Positions 50,265-62,734 of a DNA stretch of 64,000 nucleotides are shown one piece after another (positions within the stretch are counted from its first letter, which is position 1; every line of letters begins with the position of its first letter). Both the position numbers and the translations under genes were made by a program. Below the pieces are notes generated by a model, which was not told where the DNA came from, did no database searches, and saw nothing but the letters and a program-made list of their open reading frames with translations. The stretch is from Ophioderma brevispina (Eukaryota > Echinodermata > Ophiuroidea > Amphilepidida > Ophiodermatidae), in contig JAMKCH010001655.1 in the NCBI GenBank assembly GCA_023653785.1, positions 1 to 64,000 of the forward strand, written 5' to 3'.

Positions 50265-51416
50265 TCCACAACAGAGACAAAGCTCCCCGACACAACACTT
50301 CCCGACACACAAGCCGCATTTTTTTTTCAAATCAGCTAGAGTCTTGTTTCAAACTTGCAAAATTTACAATTTTATCCAACCAAGGGATGATTAGTCTGCG
50401 AGTATCCCGTCGTCAACGAGACAATGGATGCTGAAACGCCGAGCAGTAGGCTACAGCATCATGGAATCAATAAGATCCAGCATGTTTAATTGGCGACCCA
50501 CTTGTTCAGTCCCCGATAGTCGCCGACCTTGAAACAACTGCACAAGTGTGACATATCGCTGTCAAGACTGCTCGTCGATGGTCTCCGAGTTGTTGACGCC
50601 AATAAAGGTCCCGTCACATGAAGACAATCCGCGAGCGACCCAACCTCTTCCCACTACACAAGACCACATTTCTTTCCCCAATCGGCTGCAGTCTTGTTCA
50701 CATTAACCAGACAAGAGCTGCTCAATCGCCGCGCATTAGGCGATCCAGCATGTCACTTGTTCAGCTCTCAAATTAGTCGCAGACCTTGACACGACAGCAG
50801 AATTGCTGTCCAAGACGCAGTCGGGCGACTTATCTTCTAGTCCGCCGAGTTTAGCCGCCGATTCAACATGTCCAGTTGGCTTGCATTTTCTCTCCCGCTT
50901 TGGAGCAAATCTCATTGCCGACCACTTTCCAACTTCACACAACACGTCATGATGCGCACCACTCATGCGGTCCTACCGCTTCACAACCGCTCATGTGTGC
51001 CAGCCGACCTTCCCGATTCCAAAAACCGCCACGATTTTTTAGAAGCTGCAAGAAAAAATCGTGGCGGTTTTTTTTTTTTCAAATTGCCACGTTCGTCCAT
51101 CTCCCGACCACACAACGCAATAAGACTTACAGGACCGTCCCAGACTTGGCCAAACCTACTCCTGAAAAAGGACAATTTGCTCACGATTTTCGAAAAAATT
51201 GCCAATCCTGCGGCACCCAGTCTTGAGCAGTCTGGAACGGTTTATAGGCAAAAAATGGGTACCACTACAGACGACTTGCACAGAAACCGGCCCGACCTTG
51301 CCAGAACTACACCTGAAAAGAAAACTGCTCACGATTCTGAAATTGCCAATCGGCAACAGTCTGGAGCAGTCTGGAAGTTGTTTTCTATAAAAATCGGCTG
51401 TGTTACTGAGCCTTAA
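50265..51416. repeat. Degenerate satellite-like block, GC-richer than surroundings
   Basis: Related blocks recur. CACACAAG..GCATTT...AATC.GCT..AGTCTTGTT appears near 50307 and 50658. GATCCAGCATGT followed by CACTTGTTCAG and AGTCGC.GACCTTGA recurs near 50468-50530 and 50740-50790. CACCTGAAAA...TGCTCACGATT...GAGCAGTCTGGAA appears twice near 51160-51240 and 51308-51378. The 182-codon plus frame (50868-51416), the longest in the window, runs through this repeated DNA and a hairpin, has no recognisable domain and is not called a gene. Confidence 0.55.
51021..51072. repeat. Perfect 20-bp-stem hairpin
   Basis: AAAAACCGCCACGATTTTTT (51021-51040) is the exact complement of 51053-51072 around a 12-nt loop. 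A run of T follows on the plus strand. Confidence 0.8.
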
Positions 51417-52689
51417 ATAGACTATTGGTGATGATTTGATGTAGAAATGCCATTATTAAAAAAAAAAAATACCGCCGCCCTCCCCTATTTTACACTGGCC
51501 CGGTTACTTTTTTTTGCCTAATCTCCAGGAAGAGTCCATAGCTATTTATAGATAGCTTTGCTGGGGGGGGGGTGGGTCTCTGTCCCAGTTACAATTACAA
51601 ATCAACTCTAAACCTTCGTCAACAATTCTTAGTAATATCATGGTAAGTGAAAACAAATTATTGTCCGTCAAAATCCGTCGAGGTTAGTGATTTCAATAAC
51701 GGTCCTTGATTAAAATAATCTTGATCATGCCTAGCCTTAGTCAAGTCTGTGGTGACCGTTCTATATGCGTGAGAGCGCCCCCGACCGGTAAGTCTTTTGA
51801 ATAAGAACTACACTCGTGTTACGCGAGTTGATTTCGTTCTGTGGTGGATATGTTGGCTTGTCCTACCCCCTGGCTTGCTAGAAACATCTGACTTGTAAAC
51901 ACATAACTACTGCATCATAGCACTAGGGAATTCCATTTTTCTCTCCTCTCGCAGTCATTCCCTTCCCTGCCAGTTTTTTTTTTTTCTCAAGTAATAGAGA
52001 AATAATAAAAAACATTTTTTTATTACAAAAAGGAGCTACCTTAACAATATCAATTCGAGGTTTTATGAGTCCTGTCTATTTGGTGTGAACAAAGTATATT
52101 GGGTATGCTTATCTCATCCATAATAAATAAACAACCTTCTTTCTCAAGGAGATAGCTCACTTCATACGGATATAACAGCGCACAAAACAGGGGATTGTGC
52201 GAGATAACTAGTCAGGTATAACCGTTAACAAACGTTTGCATGTACGTCACTGCATTTTGCTTTAATAATGCATGATAATCTGAATCACACAAACGCTATA
52301 AATACGATTAAAACTTAAGACAGGTTTCTTGAAAGACAAATTCACAATAAAGCTTAAACATATTTTTTGCACCTCACACCTGGTAACACGGTCGGGAGTA
52401 ATTAGCAACTGTTTCATGGAAACAGTACATAAACAGGAATAAGACGTCAATGTAAACTGTAAACAGTAAACATATTAAAACAAACACATTTAAATAGAGC
52501 GACTGAAGATAAATATCAAACTCTGCGAATAAACCAACACGAGAGGAGACTAAGACCATTACATGTTATTGAAATGTTCACGCCTCGTTATTGTCTCGAT
52601 ATTGATAAATCTCGATAATTGATAACGTGAGGGTGTAACCCACTGATAAATGTAGCTCTCTTTGGTTAAATTTCAAGTGGAGCCACTTA
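51417..52689. other. No gene seen
   Basis: Homopolymer runs (A9 near 51461, G10 near 51563, T11 near 51977) in AT-rich sequence. No exon is supported. Confidence 0.4.
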
Positions 52690-52845
52690 CTAGAATTTAA
52701 TCAAGCACTATATCCGTAACGTCCCTAGAGAAAAATCTGACAATCACCGCAAAAAGTGAGGTAGCGGGATTTGTGTTGTCAGATCTAGGAGCAATTTCCC
52801 ATTAACCCAAGGCAGGGGTCCGCTCCCTGATTTTTTGTCAGGTGC
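52690..52845. repeat. Inverted diverged copy of the 43700-44042 repeat
   Basis: GTAACGTCCCTAGAG, GACAATCACCGCA, GTGAGGTAGCGGGATTTGT and GCAGGGGTCCGCTCCCTGAT match the complement of the tandem unit. Confidence 0.6.
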
Positions 52846-53104
52846 GTTTTGAAGCGATTAAGGGAAGTGGTACACATTATAATGTATCCCTTAAGCTGAA
52901 AAAGAATTTTATTTTGTTTAATTAAGCCAAGGCTGGGCTTGGTAGATCGGAATTTTAAAAAAAAATGGTACAAAGACAGGGAGTATCGTGTCAACATCTT
53001 ATAAACCAAGTTACACTGACCAAAGATTGTCCTGCTTGATATACAACATGCACTAGTCCAATATATGATTTGACCCAAAACAAATTGCAACAATTTTGGT
53101 GTTA

Positions 53105-53650
53105 ATATACTTTGAAATTGTCCAGAAATAATATATCAAAAGTTTACCAAAATCAACGCACTGGAACATGTAGAATAAGGGGAAAACGTTTGTACATGGG
53201 TAAAAATTTAGAATGGCACATAACAGTTCAAGGTCATCCTGAATGGTCCAATTTTGCTCAAACCGGTTGTAAATTGTTCATTTGGTCACATGTAGAATCT
53301 TTGCTCGACAGTTCTGTATATGAATTACAGAGGTATAACTAGTGACCTCTCATAGACCCTGTAGCCTAGTCACATTTTGGATTCCAATTATGCAACGACA
53401 ATCATAGGCGGCTCCTGTACCATTAGACCTACAATTTGACACCAATTTTATAACGAAGAGATATATGTTGAATTTTACCCCCATTGTGACCTTGAACCTA
53501 TTTTAACTCATAACTATTGAACTACAACCTGCAGATAGGGCAAACTATACCTGTTTTTTTAATCCTTGAAAGGTGACGAACATGTTGGTAGTCAACGAGT
53601 TTGACCCTTTTCATATTTTGACCCCTGTATAACCTTGACCCCTTGGCGCT
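53105..53650. mobile_element. Foldback family copy 1 (GTTCAAGGTCATCCTG)
   Basis: Shared with 60700-61385: GGAACATGT, GTTCAAGGTCATCCTG, TCATTTGGTCA, CACATTTTGGA, GATAGGGCAAACTATACCT, and the end ATTTTGACCCCTGTATAACCTTGACCCC. Partly diverged; copy 2 shows the symmetry better. Confidence 0.65.
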
Positions 53651-54338
53651 ATTTCATACATATTGGAATTATATTCCCGATTATTACACAGGGTTCGGAC
53701 CTGATCATTTATTGCATATCCGCCATTTTGGATTTTTGACCAATATTCCTATATTTTGTGGATTCGAAACCAAAGACGGTTTTTTCCTTCATTATTTTAG
53801 TCTTAAATTTTTGTGAGCACCTGAAAAACAATAGCTTCACGGCCGCCATCTTGGAATTTCAGCCAAATGTTCAGTAATCTGCAAGTTTTGTTGCATTTTG
53901 AAACCATGGATGATTTTTTTTCAGCCAACAAGTAATTCTATGACAATTATCTTTCATATAATACAAGTTAAATGCTTGTCTTCGACTTAGTTATAATTTT
54001 TTGAATAAATGATCGAGCCATCTTTGTACACGAAACCCTGTGATATTACCAAATTTCTTCTTTTGTGACAAACAATGTTGAGCTTTGCCGTTCACATGAA
54101 TAGTTTACTAGCCAATTACCAACAAAATGTGCTATAAGCTAAAAATAATTTGGGATGCCCCTTCAAAATATGTTGTATTCTTGCTTTAAACACTACAGGA
54201 TACATCAGGTAAAATGCCATGTCCATGTTAAGCCGAAAAGTTATTTCTGTAACCCACATAAAGTTGACTAACTTAAACGAAACGTCTTTCAAACCATAGT
54301 GCAAGCATATATTCCGTGGTTGAGATATTGTTATGGCT
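53651..54338. other. No gene seen
   Basis: AT-rich; CCGCCATTTTGGA- and CCGCCATCTTGGA-type motifs (about 53720 and 53843), common in the inverted-repeat elements here, occur twice. Confidence 0.35.
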
Positions 54339-54342
54339 TAAC

Positions 54343-54910
54343 CCTTGTCTTACCAAGGGGGGGGGGGGGGGGTTACCACACCCCACCCCCCGTGAACTTC
54401 GCTCCGGTGCGCTAAAATGCCAAAAGCTTGCGTAAAAAGCTTCTAGGTAATCATTCTTTCATCCATTCTGGTCATTTTACAGAAAAAAATGTGAAGGTAG
54501 CACCTTCACCGGGGTAAGGGTATGCCTTCAAAGTCGAAGGGTAAGGGGGTGGTTGCCACCCAAGGATATTTATGGTGTATTTTTGAAAATATTATGAACA
54601 GTATGGCTCTAAAACTCTATGTATATGTAAAACTAGCCATTTGCCATCATTTAGAGCTGAAAACCGCATGAAAATCCGCTATTCCTAGCTTTTTTTAGCG
54701 CAAAATTGGATTTTCGCCTATTTTCTGTGGAAAATGCCAATTTTGCCGACTCGCGGACTTGATGACGTCATTGTGACGCCATACTAGGTATATTGGTACT
54801 TATTTTGATATCAATGGAAAGAAGAAGACCGTAGCTATCCACTGGTATCAAAATCAAAATCATAGCATCGGGTGCTTTATAGCGAAAACAACCCCCCCCC
54901 CCTTGGTACT
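54343..54910. mobile_element. Inverted-repeat element with G/C-run ends
   Basis: TACCAAG followed by G16 (54351-54372) is mirrored by C11 plus TTGGTA (54892-54908). TTAA (54339-54342) lies left of it. The subterminal G-run after CCAAG is also seen in the CACTTAAGTG family, so it may be a diverged member. It is non-coding, about 560 bp. Confidence 0.5.
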
Positions 54911-55659
54911 CATTATAACACAAAGGATCATGAAACGAGTAAAACATATTGGACTCAATTGTGTAATTGAATCCGTTGTATTTTTTTTTAATTTTGATTG
55001 ACAAGAAACCCTGTCACATTAAATGAAAATTCAATCGATACACAAACTTACAATTGCTACAATGTCATCATCTTACTAAAGATATATCAGATACATTGTG
55101 AAAAGATGCCAGAAATGGAATAGTCTTCGCAAATAGACGTTACGTGGAATTTGTCATAAAGGTCACGCTCAGTACATACTTGATAGAAATCTAAACCGAC
55201 CGTTACACCCAAGAAAAGAAACCGTAACACTTAAAAACAAACAGAGGGAAAAATCGGTTGTACCAATACAATTATGTCAGAAGGTATTCTTCAGTTAGCG
55301 CCTATATCCACCTGGGCTTACTGTGAAATCACCTCTTTCATCTTCATCTCAGCTGTATTTCTAGTTAATATCAGCATAGCAATTACTAGCAAAAGTAATG
55401 AAGTAAAATAAACAATCCCTAACGCAAATAATAGTAATGGTAATATTTATGGTGATGTTTAAAATTCCATTTGCTTGGACCATGATCATGGATCATGCTA
55501 TCCATTTCATCTCATGAGCGTGATCATGATGATGTTGATGATGATCATTTTTGTGCGCTCAGAAATGCAATGCAAAGGCAAGTGAATATTATTTATTAAT
55601 TATAATTATTATTGGTTACTCTCAAAGTCAATACTAGCGACATTGGCTCATTTTAGCAT
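54911..55659. other. No gene seen; GATCATGATCATGG palindromic patch
   Basis: Several overlapping ATGATCAT/GATCATGATC palindromes cluster at about 55480-55550. No exon is supported. Confidence 0.4.
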
Positions 55660-55764
55660 AGCACGTCACGTATAATGATATCGAATACAAAACTTACCTT
55701 AAAAAACATCACATTAATGATAATGGGATACAAACGTATCTTAGATTACGTCAACATAATGATA
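55660..55764. repeat. Left part of a split TTACGTCA minisatellite
   Basis: Two to three ~44-bp units of the type ATTACGTCACATAATGATATTGAATACAAAACTTACCTTA, diverged (CACGTCACGTATAATGATAT, GATTACGTCAACATAATGAT). The array stops at the TTAA of the element starting 55769 and resumes in register at 59044. Confidence 0.75.
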
Positions 55765-55768
55765 TTAA

Positions 55769-58700
55769 CACTTAAGTGCCAGCTAAAACAAACTTTCCGT
55801 TAGTGCCCAAGGGGGGGGGGGGGGGGGGTTTTCTAGGGACCCAACCAAGAGAACCACGTTCCGTGGAGTTGATCATGACACTAACACACATAAATGGGGG
55901 TCACATAAAACAACATACCCACAATAAAAATGAAAATCCGACCCTTTGACCATGACCTATGGCCAATTGAACTTGTCACTTCTTCGAAAGCAGAGGTGGG
56001 GGTTCGCACTTTCCATCCTCAGCAACTCCCAATAAATGTTTTGAACCAGAATAAATCATTATATCTACCCTAGAATAACCAATAAAATAATCATTGCAAA
56101 ATAGACCAAATTTATAACCATGTATTTTTCTCAGAACTTCAAAATCGCCTTATTTTTCCCATAGACTTACACCGTTAAGAGCACGGCCATGACAAACTTA
56201 AATTGATTCTATCAGCATATAAAAGGTTATTTGATTTAAGTATTATTAATTATTAATGTAATTACTCCCTAGGGTATGTAGTCTAAGCAAATAAATCCAA
56301 GATTTCATTACTTTATTTGTTATAGTACATATCTGATTTTTTCACTTCCGTCAGTGCCCAAAGGGAGGTTCTAGGGACCCAACCGAATTATTCTAATGAA
56401 GCCGTGGGCGGATTGGAATTTTTTTGGTGATCAGGAGAACGTATTCATAATCAACCAATTAGCAAAACTACTTGAAAAGGACATCGCCGGATAAGGAGAG
56501 AAGGATGCCTCGATAAAATCATAATGTTGTATTCACCATCAATTTTGAGTTGTGTTTGACAACTACGTTTATCATGTACGCAAGGAGTTTTTTATCCTAA
56601 AATACACTTGTATCCAGGAGTGTTGCAATGGTTTGGTGGGGTGTATAATAATGATAATACTGCTGTTTTTGCTATTAAGTGTATCGGTGCGCATGGCCTG
56701 TTAACATGATCGGTAGTCAGAATGTTTGAGAGGATTAAGGTAGCTATATGCGTTTAGTTGACTTGAATATTTCATTAAACACATAGTTGATTTTTCTGTG
56801 CTAGTTGGACTACATGCTTCCATAGATTTAGCGTGAATTTACTTCCATCCAATGTACAGCCTCTCATACAATACCAGTACGCTTCGGAAAAGTACTAGAT
56901 GTGACAAGATGGGATGAATCTACTATAATAAGTATACCGATAATAATCCAGAGGCAATTGGTTTGGGGTGTATAATAATTATTATAGGGCTGTTTGATAT
57001 TAGAGGTATCGTGCGCATGGCACAGAGCGCATAGGCTCTGTAGCCATGGCGCGTATGTTCACGGGTATTATTTTTGATAGCGATTACTTTTGTCAGGGGA
57101 AGTTTCTGGAGTTTTGGGGAGTTTATGCACAGGTAATTTCAGAAGCATGATTGATGTGACCTTCATATTTTTTTTCTTAATTTATCATGATATTACTAAG
57201 ATCTTTTGAACAAAGGTTTTAAGAGCTTATTTTTTTAATGTACTGGGACCGGAGACTGCCATAGTAAATGCATGTAGCAAGTTTCACAAATACCAATCCC
57301 CAATGCCTAATTCGAGCAGATCGTGTCCTACCCTCCCTGTACAAACCACATGTATAGTCTCACATCTTGATCGATTACGCTGTGACAACAGAGATACAGA
57401 TGCTTGCTGCTTTGCCGTTTAGTAGTTATAAACTGTAACGGATGAACGTTTTGGTGTCACGTGTCAGGTACCAGGTCCGTGTCAGGTCTCAGATATCAGT
57501 TTGCTCTTCGGGGGCGACCGATATATATAAATCCGACTATGTTAATCAAGGTCTGTACATATGCCCTCTGCCCAAAGTGCTATTATTTTTTTCCAAAAGA
57601 CACCGTTTATTTATGTCTAAACAGTACAAAATTTATCTTTGCCCTACTGATTCAAAAACCGACGTACGCTGACGATAAGTCCGATTGTTTGTTTTCCAAT
57701 GTAGGGATACTACGTCCATTTTTCCCCTGAAATGGGTCCCCCGACGCACAATAATAAACCAATCATGCCGTGACGTCATCACATCTTTATTTTTTTCCAA
57801 AAATTGGCCTGTTATTCACACCATAAAATTCCTTTTTAGATTCAACATCTGTATATTGTTCTTTAATAATTAATATTCAATGTCCCGCTAGAATGTGAAA
57901 AAGATGGGTCATAAGTCTACAAACTGAAACCATAGTCAGCGGCTAAATACCCTACCGTGGACTGTATGAGAGACGGATCCGTGTTAGTTTTGTAGACAGC
58001 TTTTACAGCCACTTTCGCGCGGCTGCGGGGGTTATTGCGTTCCAAGGAAAAAAAATGAAGAAAAGTCTGAGAAATTTCAGAGGGCATGCTCTTGAAAAAA
58101 GCAAAGGTAGAGATTCTCCATTTCAATGCCATTGATACTTATATGAAGGGAAACAAGGAAGATGTTGCATAGCGCCCTTTGTCAGGGAGCTTGTAAGTGA
58201 TGCCTAGGTATAGGGACCTCTGTCCTTCATAAGCTACAAAGAGGCTAGATGAGATCCTTATAACAATACCCAAATACCATTAGCTTATGCTGCTAAGAGT
58301 TGGATTTTATAACCGTCTCTTCACACCAAGCAAGACTCTGGAATACAACACAATGGCACATCCATGACTGCGCTATTTATATCATTCCCATGGTGCAGTT
58401 CATAGCCTTTCATTCACCATTGTATGAGCAAATACATCCCCTGTATTTTACTATTGATTTATGATACCCTAGGACGTGCATGGTCAGCTGTTGTTTAAAC
58501 AATGTGAACATCCAAGGCTATTGAAAGAGCCCTGGTAATAGCATGCCCTTAACCATATAGTGATATGTGTTTGGTTTGTTGTGAAAGTTTGTTGTTGTTT
58601 TTGCATTCCATTTAGTGTTCCGGCCCCCTGAAAAACAAAAATGCAAAAATAAGGTCTTTCCACCCCAAGACCCAGGAATGCCACTCACATGTATGTTACT

Positions 58701-59039
58701 AAATAATATAGTGCACATCATGCAAACGCGGCCATTGTGGTTCTTGGGTGTGGAAAAGGCTTAAATAGGAAATTTTAATACTCATGAAGCCTGTATTATA
58801 AACATTACATAAAACCGACTTTTGGGAAATTTATGTAAAGTGGGATTTTTTGAAACCAGAAAAGGTAAACTTGGAGCATGTCGCTTATTATAAAACGTTT
58901 CAAGTTCATCCATTTTCATGAAACTCTAGAGGGCGTCCTTTCATTCCTATCCGGCGATGTCCTTTGATGCGTAACCGAGAAATCGCAAAAAAATTAAATG
59001 TTGGGTACTATGGAACCCCCCCCCTTGGGCAACTAAGTG
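55769..59039. mobile_element. 3.27-kb TTAA-flanked element of the CACTTAAGTG family
   Basis: TTAA at 55765-55768 and 59040-59043. The left end is CACTTAAGTGCC and the right end CAACTAAGTG, both followed inward by CCCAAGGGGG-type runs. The flanking minisatellite reads AATGATA-TTAA / TTAA-ATACCAAACTTACC, which recreates an array unit when joined, so the borders are firm. The interior holds a second partial family end (GTGCCCAAAGGGAGGTTCTAGGGACCC, 56355-56380), a direct repeat (GGTGTATAATAAT...GTGCGCATGGC near 56638 and 56970) and an inverted GACATCGCCGGATA pair (56482 and 58955). No transposase was recognised, although the size would suit one. A minus open stretch at 57917-58015 (33 codons after CCCCCGCAG) is unassigned. 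Confidence 0.75.
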
Positions 59040-59043
59040 TTAA

Positions 59044-59345
59044 ATACCAAACTTACCGTCAAATTACGTCAAATAATGATATTACATACAAAAACTTACC
59101 TAGATTACGTCAACATAATATTATTGAAAACCAAACTTACCTTAGAGTACGTCACATAATGATTATGAATTCAAAACCTTTATGTTTATATAACTGTTCG
59201 TTAGATTAGGTCACATAATGATTAACTGAATACAAAACTTACCTAGATTACGTCACATCATAATATTGCATCAAAACTACCTTAGATTACGTCACATAAT
59301 AATATTGAATACAAAGTTTACCTGAGATTACGTCACATAATGATA
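59044..59345. repeat. TTACGTCA minisatellite, about 7 units of ~44 bp
   Basis: Units carry (A)GATTACGTCACATAATGAT followed by ATTGAATACAAAACTTACCT. Each contains TTACGTCA, the complement of TGACGTAA, a CRE/ATF-like octamer. A further unit lies at about 59710-59755 (CCTTAGATTACGTCACATAA). This is the right part of the array split at 55765/59043. Regulatory meaning is only inference. Confidence 0.85.
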
Positions 59346-60699
59346 GTAAAGGTAACGCGAGAGATTTTGAGGGCACCCAAAATAGTTGTTCATAATATTA
59401 ATTTCATATAGATGAACACTCGATAGTAGCATTTCTTTTTTCTTAGTTGGCTACAGAAGAATGTATTAAAAAGAGAAAACGGCGATTGAGTTTGCTTAAT
59501 AGTTCAATATAAACATAGGTGAATTTCGTATTTGCTTCCTATACGATTAGAATTTACATTTTTTGCTACCAAAGAAACATTTCTGAAGCTTAATCCTTCC
59601 TTTCAGATGGGGAATTTTGATGGAAAGCTTTGCTTAGTGTAAAAAAATCAGAATGTTCACATTTTTGGGGACACCTGTATGTGAAATCTCTCGCCCCCAG
59701 TTTCCACTTTAAATACAAAAAAAACCTTACCTTAGATTACGTCACATAATATATTGGAATGCAAAAACTTAACTTTATATAGCTGTTCGTCAAATCTTAA
59801 ACGATGCCCATTATTCATTATAGCGTTGTTATGAAACTACATTATTAAAAATGTTCGCTATTGTGGAATAATTGTGGTGAAATATTTTCTTTAGGAGTTT
59901 CTCATTATTAAAGTTCTCTTGCTATGCTAGACTAATTGATATGAAAAAATGTTCGTTATAAATGATAAAAAATTCAATACCGTTGCTTTATATGAAACAT
60001 AACATAACGCGTAATTATTCCAATCAAGTATCCCCAAGCAAAATATGCATTTTCTTATTTTGCATGAAGGTTTCAGAATTCATAAATGATGGAAATTTTC
60101 AATGTAAAAAAGTTACCATGTAATATACCTTGATGAACTGCCACGGTTTTTTTTAATATACCAGGGCTCGATTCATACGAATGACCTTGGAAATATTTAT
60201 TTTTTCAAACGACTCTTATCTGGGTAATTAAGAAACCCGTTCGACAATAACTAAATGGAACATAAATAACTATTGTAGGTAATTGCCTATAAGGTTAAAT
60301 ATTGGTGATTGCTACCTAATGTATTCCTTTAGAATAACCTGCCACTATTTTCACGTTTATAGATGTATTCATTTCAATGATGATAACCAAATGAATTATG
60401 AGTGCCACTGGTTAGATATTAACAGAAACATAATATGTACGGTAATAATATTAATAATTAGATAATCATAATCAAACTGTTCTCATAATAATTTCAACAC
60501 AACATAAAGATCTTATTCGCTACGGCAGATGTAAACAACTAATCACTTCTTTTACATTAGTATAATTATAAATAAACAAAAGCATTACAATTTCAAACCA
60601 CTGTGAATCAGCTATTGGTGGTGCCATCAACCTCCATCATAGTACAAGAAAATTGCAACAGACACAATTTTTGTGTTATCATACGTATCATAAATTGTC
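59346..60699. other. No gene seen
   Basis: AT-rich, with an outlying minisatellite unit (about 59710-59755). Nothing else is supported. Confidence 0.4.
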
Positions 60700-61385
60700 A
60701 CAGAATAATGTGCCAAAGTCTAGAAAAATCAACAATTGGGAACATGTGAAAAATGGGGGGTAAATTTTGTACAGGGGTCAAAAGTAAAGGAGGGTCTAAT
60801 TGTTTCGAAACCTACACCAACTTATTCATCTGGTCATGAGGATTAAAAAAGGTATAGTTTGCGATATCTACGGTCATTTGTTTAAGGATTATAGGCTAAT
60901 TACGGTTCAAGGTCATCCTGGGGTAATCCTTTCAGGGTGCTCCGATTTTGACGTAACTAGTCTCAAATAGTTTGTATGTTCATATCCTATAACAGAAAAT
61001 GCATATTTTCTCTGCATTTGACATTTTTAGTATGTAAATTAGATGGTAAGGGTTAATGACCCCATAGGGTAGACCATTGTTACATTTTGGACCTCTAATT
61101 ACATGACCAAATGGTGAAATGAGTGCAAGTATTATATTCCCTGGTCCTTTGGGCCTATATGAAGAATTTGGGACCAGTTTGAAAAGAATAGAAGCATTCT
61201 GAAAATGTCACCCTAGGATGACCTTGAACATTTATTGCCTTATAACTATTAAACTATAACCCATCACAGATAGGGCAAACTATACCTTTAATCCTTAGGG
61301 TATGGCCAAAATGTTGGTATAAATTTAAGTACAATTATACCTACTTTATATTTTCCCCTGTACAAACCTTGTCCCCTGCAAATAC
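60700..61385. mobile_element. Foldback family copy 2 (GTTCAAGGTCATCCTG)
   Basis: The left half has GTACAGGGGTCAAAAGTA, AAAAGGTATAGTTTGC and CGGTTCAAGGTCATCCTGGG. The right half has the complements CCTAGGATGACCTTGAAC, GGGCAAACTATACCTTT and TTTTCCCCTGTAC. The result is a ~680-bp imperfect palindrome without coding sequence, related to 53105-53650. Confidence 0.7.
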
Positions 61386-61715
61386 ATGTTCTCCGTTACT
61401 TATACCAGACTTTTGATTTGTTTTCTACTATGCTTATATGTTGTTGATCGTCCTATATTGATCTGGAGTAAGCGAGTGGAATAACCCGCGACCGCTTTGT
61501 TAGATTTGAAAGGACCCAAAACAGCCAGGTGTTGGCATTTCAATCTGCACATCGCTCACAGAGAAGTTGCGTAATCGCTAGACAAAAACACCAAAAAAAC
61601 AACCGTCGATCATGTCGTAGTAAAAGTTTGGGTGTATCAATGATGTAAAACGTGGGTGAAAGAAAGAAATCAGGCATGTACGGAATAAAGCCTATAAACC
61701 CCATTCAAACTGATA

Positions 61716-61889
61716 CCGGTGTAGAAGTATTATAGTCCGGCGTACTCATTAGTCCGCGGAAAATGATGAACAATAGGGCAATCGATTCAGTTGACTCTTC
61801 ACGCAACATTAGTTTAACGCTTTATTCCGTTATCGTCTATGGAGCCCCGGACTGTGGCTCCCGCCGGACTATATCTGCTTTCACACCGG
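61716..61889. mobile_element. CCGGTGTG inverted-repeat MITE, copy 2
   Basis: Ends are CCGGTGTAGAAGTA and CTGCTTTCACACCGG. The middle (GGGCAATCGATTCAGTTGAC, TCTTCACGCAACATTAGT, TTTATTCCGTTATCG) is the complement of 33019-33204. Confidence 0.75.
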
Positions 61890-62734
61890 CTATCTAGAAT
61901 CTCAGCATGAAGTAAACATAAGTAACTCTTTTACAACTAAAGGATTAAATCACCCTGAATGAAATCCCTGCATAGTGGCATCTGCGTTGGCCGTGACCTT
62001 GTTTAAAAATACAGCTTCAGATTACTACTTAAAGGCCTCTTAGAAATACAATACCAATACACTAGGTGCACACAATCATTTATATCAGTATATCTCTGAA
62101 TAATGAGATAATGGACAGACCTACAGCTGTCATTTACACTGCGTTTTATAGTAAAGCAAAGTAATAACAATTACAATTCATCCAAGAGAGTTTAACTGAT
62201 GTTATTTTGTCAATAACTTGGAGCATTAATTCAGTCAATATTGGGACAAAATACCTGCTGCAGATTGTGACGCCTGAATGGTTTTACACAGAGCTCACTG
62301 TACGCACTGTGCTCACTGCAACTACTCAAGTGAAAAGCACAAGGCTAATTAACAAATACAGTCTTCTATAGCAGGCGTTTAACTATTTTAGTGGGAAAAT
62401 CTTCAGGGGGTATGTACAGGGGGTTATTGATTGAGTTTGATTTTGTTAAAGGTAGGTTGTTTTATGTTAGGGTTGTCTCCATATTTTGGGCTGGGGGTAA
62501 AATTCATACTTGAACCTGGTGTGACATGCGCCTGTCTACAGGCACCAAAGGTCGCACTGTCCTGTTACACGGTAGAAAGCGCAGGGGTTGGGCGCAGACA
62601 AACTAATCATTGATTACATAACATATAGACTATGGGACATGTCCTTCTATGCTGTTGTTTTGTTGTCCCCATCGAGGGGCTAGGGGCAAACCAAATGTAA
62701 ATTCATAATAAATTATTAAAATCATATATCCGTC
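61890..62734. other. No gene seen
   Basis: AT-rich unique sequence. No supported feature. Confidence 0.4.

Noticed and set aside
50868..51416. 182-codon open frame, longest in the window
   Set aside because: It runs through repeated DNA and a perfect hairpin, has no recognisable domain, and starts without promoter or splice context.
57442..57730. Overlapping open frames inside the 3.27-kb TTAA element
   Set aside because: No transposase motif, no splice support; composition looks like chance frames.
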